From assembly GCA_965220775.1 (NCBI GenBank), contig OZ244845.1:1240001-1304000 (forward strand): a DNA stretch of 64,000 bases, given 5' to 3'. A model generated the notes under the pieces. That model saw nothing but the letters and a program-made list of their open reading frames with translations, was not told the origin of the DNA and searched no databases. A program made the position numbers and the translations under genes. Positions 61,511-64,000 of this stretch are shown piece by piece. The DNA is from G963664835 sp965220775. Lineage in GTDB: Bacteria; Chloroflexota; UBA6077; FW602-bin22; JBCLEL01. Within the stretch, counting starts at the first letter, position 1. Each line of letters starts with the position of its first letter.

Positions 61511-62138
61511 CATCGAAAAGGCCCGGGCACGCGATGCCAACGACTACCTGCCCAACGTGGACAGCCGATAGTCGAGACAGGAACGTGTACCGCCGGGGCT
61601 TGTCCCCGGCCAAAGACCCAACCTCAACGTGGGGACGATTCACGAATCGTTCTGGGTGGGGGTTATCGACAGACTCTCATTATGCCCGCGCCGGCCGCCA
61701 TTCCGGTCCTTCTAACCGCCCTAGCCGAAATATTGAAAAATCCCCGTCCGGGCTCCATCAATCCCTCCAAAATGGTACTATTATGATACAAGTGTTCGCT
61801 TTCGCATACGCCAAGCCAAACGACGGTCCAGGTCCCACCTGCCGGCCCTTGTCGGGACGAGGAGGCTCCGTAACCAAATACGAAAATGCAAAACAAACGC
61901 CTGTAAGAGACTGTGCCGGGCCGGCTGGCAAACCATAAGGTCAATCACAAGGAGTTCGTATAAGAAGGCAATGCACTACTTGTCGAGGAATCCGCTCTGC
62001 CACCGCACCGGCCGAAGGCCGTTTCACTTGGCGGCGTTGGCGCTTTCGCCTATATTTCAGTAAGTCAAATAATCCTGCGCTTGGATTGTCGGAGTGATCT
62101 TCGACGTATTAACTACAGTCGCTTGAAAGGAGTTGTGG
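61511..62138. other. 630-bp gap with a B-like hairpin and repeat E
   Basis: At 61588-61610 GCCGGGG, loop CTTGT, CCCCGGC is another B-type hairpin with changed stem bases. E is at 61631-61672 (ACGATTC-AC-GAATCGT then TCTGGGTGGGGGT). The open frame from 61450 to 61938 crosses the repeat and does not look coding. AAGGAG at 62127-62132 fixes the start of the following gene. Nothing else is seen. Confidence 0.7.
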
Positions 62139-62930
62139 ATGAATCATATGGAACTTGAGCTCGAAGGAAAGGTCGCTGCAATCACCGGAGCCAGTGAAGG
62201 AATTGGCAAGGCAATCGCGATGCGGCTAGCCCAAGCGGGAGCCAAGGTTGCGATTTGCGCTCGCCGGCCTGATGTCCTTGAGCAAGCGGCAGCGGACATT
62301 CGCGGCAAGACTGGCGGAGAGGTGCTGGAGATTGTCGCCGATGTCACGGCGTACAGTGATTTGGAGAACTTCATCCAATCAACTGTTCAACGATACGGCG
62401 AGTTAGACATCATGGTCAACAACGCCGGTCGATCCTCGGCGCACAAGTTCGACACCGTGTCCGATGAAGAGTGGGACTACGACATGCGTCTCAAGTTCTT
62501 CTCCGCCGTAAAGTGCTGCCAACTCGCCCTACCCTACTTACGCCGGTCCGGCGCGGGCCGCATAGTCAACATCACCACTCCCGGCGGCAAGCAGCCGCCG
62601 GCCGGCTCGGTGCCTACCTCGGTTAGCCGCGCCGCCGGCATAGCGCTGACAAAGGCGCTCTCGAAAGACTACGCCGGCGACAACATCTGCGTAAATACGG
62701 TCTGCGTAGGCTCGATCAGGAGCGCCCAAGGCAGACGCGCCTGGGAGGGCGCCGGCAGACCAGGTACCCTCGAAGAGCACTTCGCGAAAGCCGGTGCATC
62801 GGTTCCCTTGGGCCGTATCGGTGAAGCTGAAGAAGTTGCGGACCTGGTGGCTTTTCTCGTCTCCGCCCGTGCCGCCTACATAACCGGATCGTCTATAAAC
62901 ATCGATGGTGGTGTATCCGCCGGCGTCTAA
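62139..62930 (+). CDS. SDR-family protein lacking the usual catalytic triad
   Basis: 263 residues from the ATG at 62139, six bases after AAGGAG. The Rossmann parts are normal: AAITGASEGIGKAIAMRLA, CARRPDVLE, MVNNAG and, at the end, FLVSARAAYITGSSINIDGG. The active-site triad is replaced while spacing is kept exactly: Thr147 for Ser (NITTPG), Thr160 for Tyr and Arg164 for Lys (P-T-S-V-S-R-A-A-G). The catalytic Asn position also appears to be Arg. So it may bind cofactor without ordinary SDR chemistry, or use another mechanism. Part of a possible lipid-related neighbourhood. Confidence 0.88.
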   Translation: MNHMELELEGKVAAITGASEGIGKAIAMRLAQAGAKVAICARRPDVLEQAAADIRGKTGGEVLEIVADVTAYSDLENFIQSTVQRYGELDIMVNNAGRSSAHKFDTVSDEEWDYDMRLKFFSAVKCCQLALPYLRRSGAGRIVNITTPGGKQPPAGSVPTSVSRAAGIALTKALSKDYAGDNICVNTVCVGSIRSAQGRRAWEGAGRPGTLEEHFAKAGASVPLGRIGEAEEVADLVAFLVSARAAYITGSSINIDGGVSAGV

Positions 62931-62991
62931 GTGCTAACATGCTGCTCAGTTGAAGTTCGCCTTGACAACGCCTCTAACGGAGGAAGCCAGA

Positions 62992-63471
62992 ATGGACACA
63001 CGAGGTGCTGCACTCAGGCAAAAGCTCACCGACTCGCGAAATGCGCTGCGCGAGGTGGTTGCGAAGATTGGATCCGACGATTGGGACGTGAATCGGGCGG
63101 ATCCGCAGCATTGGCCACCGCGCGATATTCTTGCCCACTTGCTTTCGGCCGAGCGGGGATTGCGCGGTCGAATCAGTAATATCTTGGAGGCCGGGGTCAC
63201 TCAACCGCCCGCCGGCTTCGACCTCGACACTTGGAATGACCGGCAAATTCGCAAGCTGCGTAAGCGGTCGGTGAACGAAGTCTTGGAGCAATTGGAAGCG
63301 GAGCGCGAAACGACGGTGAAGGCGCTGGCAGAGACTGCTCCTGACGACTTGGATCTGCCCGGTTTCCGCGCGTCTGGAAATACCACCACGGTCGGCGGAC
63401 TGTTCGAGCTCATCGCCGACCACGAAAACCAGCATGCTGGCGAGCTCGCAGCCGCAGCCGGAGTAGCATAG
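62992..63471 (+). CDS. DinB/YfiT-like four-helix protein
   Basis: 159 residues from the ATG at 62992, eight bases after GGAGG; the frame opens 14 codons earlier. The DinB-fold pattern is clear: ALRQKLTDSRNALREVVAKI, WPPRDILAHLLSAERGLRG with the first metal His, and LIADHENQHAGELAAA with the H-x-x-x-H pair. Such proteins are metal-dependent thiol-transferase-like enzymes or have unknown roles. It follows the SDR gene by 61 bases. Confidence 0.85.
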   Translation: MDTRGAALRQKLTDSRNALREVVAKIGSDDWDVNRADPQHWPPRDILAHLLSAERGLRGRISNILEAGVTQPPAGFDLDTWNDRQIRKLRKRSVNEVLEQLEAERETTVKALAETAPDDLDLPGFRASGNTTTVGGLFELIADHENQHAGELAAAAGVA

Positions 63472-63514
63472 TCTTAGACTGCCGTATCCTCTAGGCCCTT
63501 CGAGGGGAACTCAT

Positions 63515-64000
63515 TTGACTCTTAGATCCTCACAGCAAAGAGTCGTCGTCACCGGTATGGGGCTGGTGAGCCCCCTTGGAAACGACCCGGCCGAGTTCTG
63601 GGAGAGATTGGCGAACGGAGAATCGGGCATCTCTGAGATCAATGGGTTCTCGACAGACAAGCTGCCCAGCCGGATTGCCGGACAGGTCAAGAACTTCGAT
63701 CCGGCGTCCCTCTTCGGTCGCAAAGCGGCCCGGCGAATGGACAGGTGTACGCAGTTGACTGTCGCGGCCGCTGGTGCCGCGCTCGACGAAGCCGGCCTGG
63801 GTCGTCATGCCGGCAGGCCCAGAGGACTCGACGAGCGCATAGGGGTCGTGATCGGGACCGGCTTGTCGTGCCTCGCGACGTTCGAGGCAGAGGCGGAAGT
63901 GATCGGCAACAAGGGGCCACGGCGCGTCAGTCCATTCCTAGCGTCCATGATGCTGCCCAACATGCCGGCCGGCCAGGTGTCGATAGACTTCGGAGTGCTC
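63515..64000 (+). CDS. Beta-ketoacyl-ACP synthase II (FabF-type), 3' partial
   Basis: The first 162 codons of a ketosynthase that runs off the right edge. The TTG start at 63515 follows GAGGGGAA. The protein begins LRSSQQRVVVTGMGLVSPLGNDPAEFWERLANGESGIS, the invariant opening of KAS-II/FabF, and continues with FDPASLFGRKAARRMDRCTQLTVAAAGAALDEAGL and ERIGVVIGTGLSC. The Cys active site is outside the window. With the FabL-like gene at 60752 it suggests fatty-acid or polyketide synthesis; the intervening SDR may be part of this group. Confidence 0.93.
   Translation, partial: MTLRSSQQRVVVTGMGLVSPLGNDPAEFWERLANGESGISEINGFSTDKLPSRIAGQVKNFDPASLFGRKAARRMDRCTQLTVAAAGAALDEAGLGRHAGRPRGLDERIGVVIGTGLSCLATFEAEAEVIGNKGPRRVSPFLASMMLPNMPAGQVSIDFGVL

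Noticed and set aside
61450..61938. Plus-strand frame of 162 codons after the FabL-like gene
   Set aside because: It begins inside the FabL-like gene in another frame and runs through the hairpin and repeat E; composition is Arg/Ser/Pro-rich and not protein-like.

Overview
The window reads as a chromosomal segment of a moderately GC-rich bacterium, most likely a member of the Chloroflexota (SAR202/Dehalococcoidia-like). This is inferred from gene content. The solute-binding protein carries the long VEKVVE-type heptad stretch common in that phylum, and the catabolic families found here (Ldh_2 dehydrogenases, mandelate racemase/enolase-type dehydratases, CoxL/XDH-type molybdoenzymes, SDR and 6PGDH-like oxidoreductases) are ones such genomes tend to expand. 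Many genes start with TTG or GTG behind a good Shine-Dalgarno. No rRNA, tRNA or CRISPR was seen.

Layout. 0-6 kb: a partial DUF255 thioredoxin-domain protein, a Tat-type lipoprotein, hisA and hisF split by a REP-like repeat, and a nucleoside hydrolase. 6-10.9 kb: an accessory island with an intact REP-associated tyrosine transposase (RAYT), a BrnT/BrnA-like and a VapBC toxin-antitoxin pair, and a second, broken RAYT copy interrupted by a complete IS4-family element with 19-bp terminal inverted repeats and a 10-bp target duplication. 10.9-22.7 kb: a class A PBP with a PASTA tail, LspA, a three-domain secreted protein, a VOC protein, a class V aminotransferase, a C39-like peptidase and two polytopic membrane proteins. 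22.9-29 kb: an Fe(2+)-trafficking-like protein, ParB with a perfect parS site beside it (no parA in the window), a 3-hydroxyisobutyrate-dehydrogenase-like enzyme, a Cys-type alpha/beta hydrolase and a fold-III PLP enzyme.

31-39 kb (minus strand) carries a mandelate racemase/enolase-family dehydratase and a molybdenum-hydroxylase operon in the order FAD, 2Fe-2S, large subunit, second large subunit, MoaD/ThiS-like protein. 39-48.3 kb (plus strand) is a sugar uptake and oxidation cluster: solute-binding protein, two permeases (no ATPase), a beta-propeller, a zinc dehydrogenase, a sugar isomerase/epimerase, an aldo/keto reductase and an Ldh_2 dehydrogenase. A hairpin after the binding-protein gene probably tunes expression. 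48.7-51.7 kb holds cysE, cysS and rlmB, that is, cysteine synthesis, charging and rRNA modification. 52.4-57.5 kb has a second Ldh_2 enzyme and a four-gene unit of anchored extracytoplasmic protein, ABC ATPase, ABC permease and 6PGDH/DUF1932 protein. 58-60 kb is a membrane-anchored sulfite-oxidase-like molybdoenzyme with a long Thr/Pro linker. 60.7-64 kb has a FabL-like reductase, an SDR lacking the catalytic triad residues, a DinB-like protein and the start of a FabF-type ketosynthase that runs off the window.

Intergenic space is dominated by a family of mosaic hairpin repeats (modules called A-H here) at about 4.1, 13.5, 29.2-29.6, 30.4-31.0, 48.4, 51.7-52.4, 57.5-57.9 and 61.6 kb. Two clusters are true tandem arrays, with periods near 253 bp and of 179 bp. 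These repeats, the RAYT gene, the IS inserted into a palindrome inside a RAYT copy, and the repeat that supplies the end of rlmB are the most unusual structure in the window.
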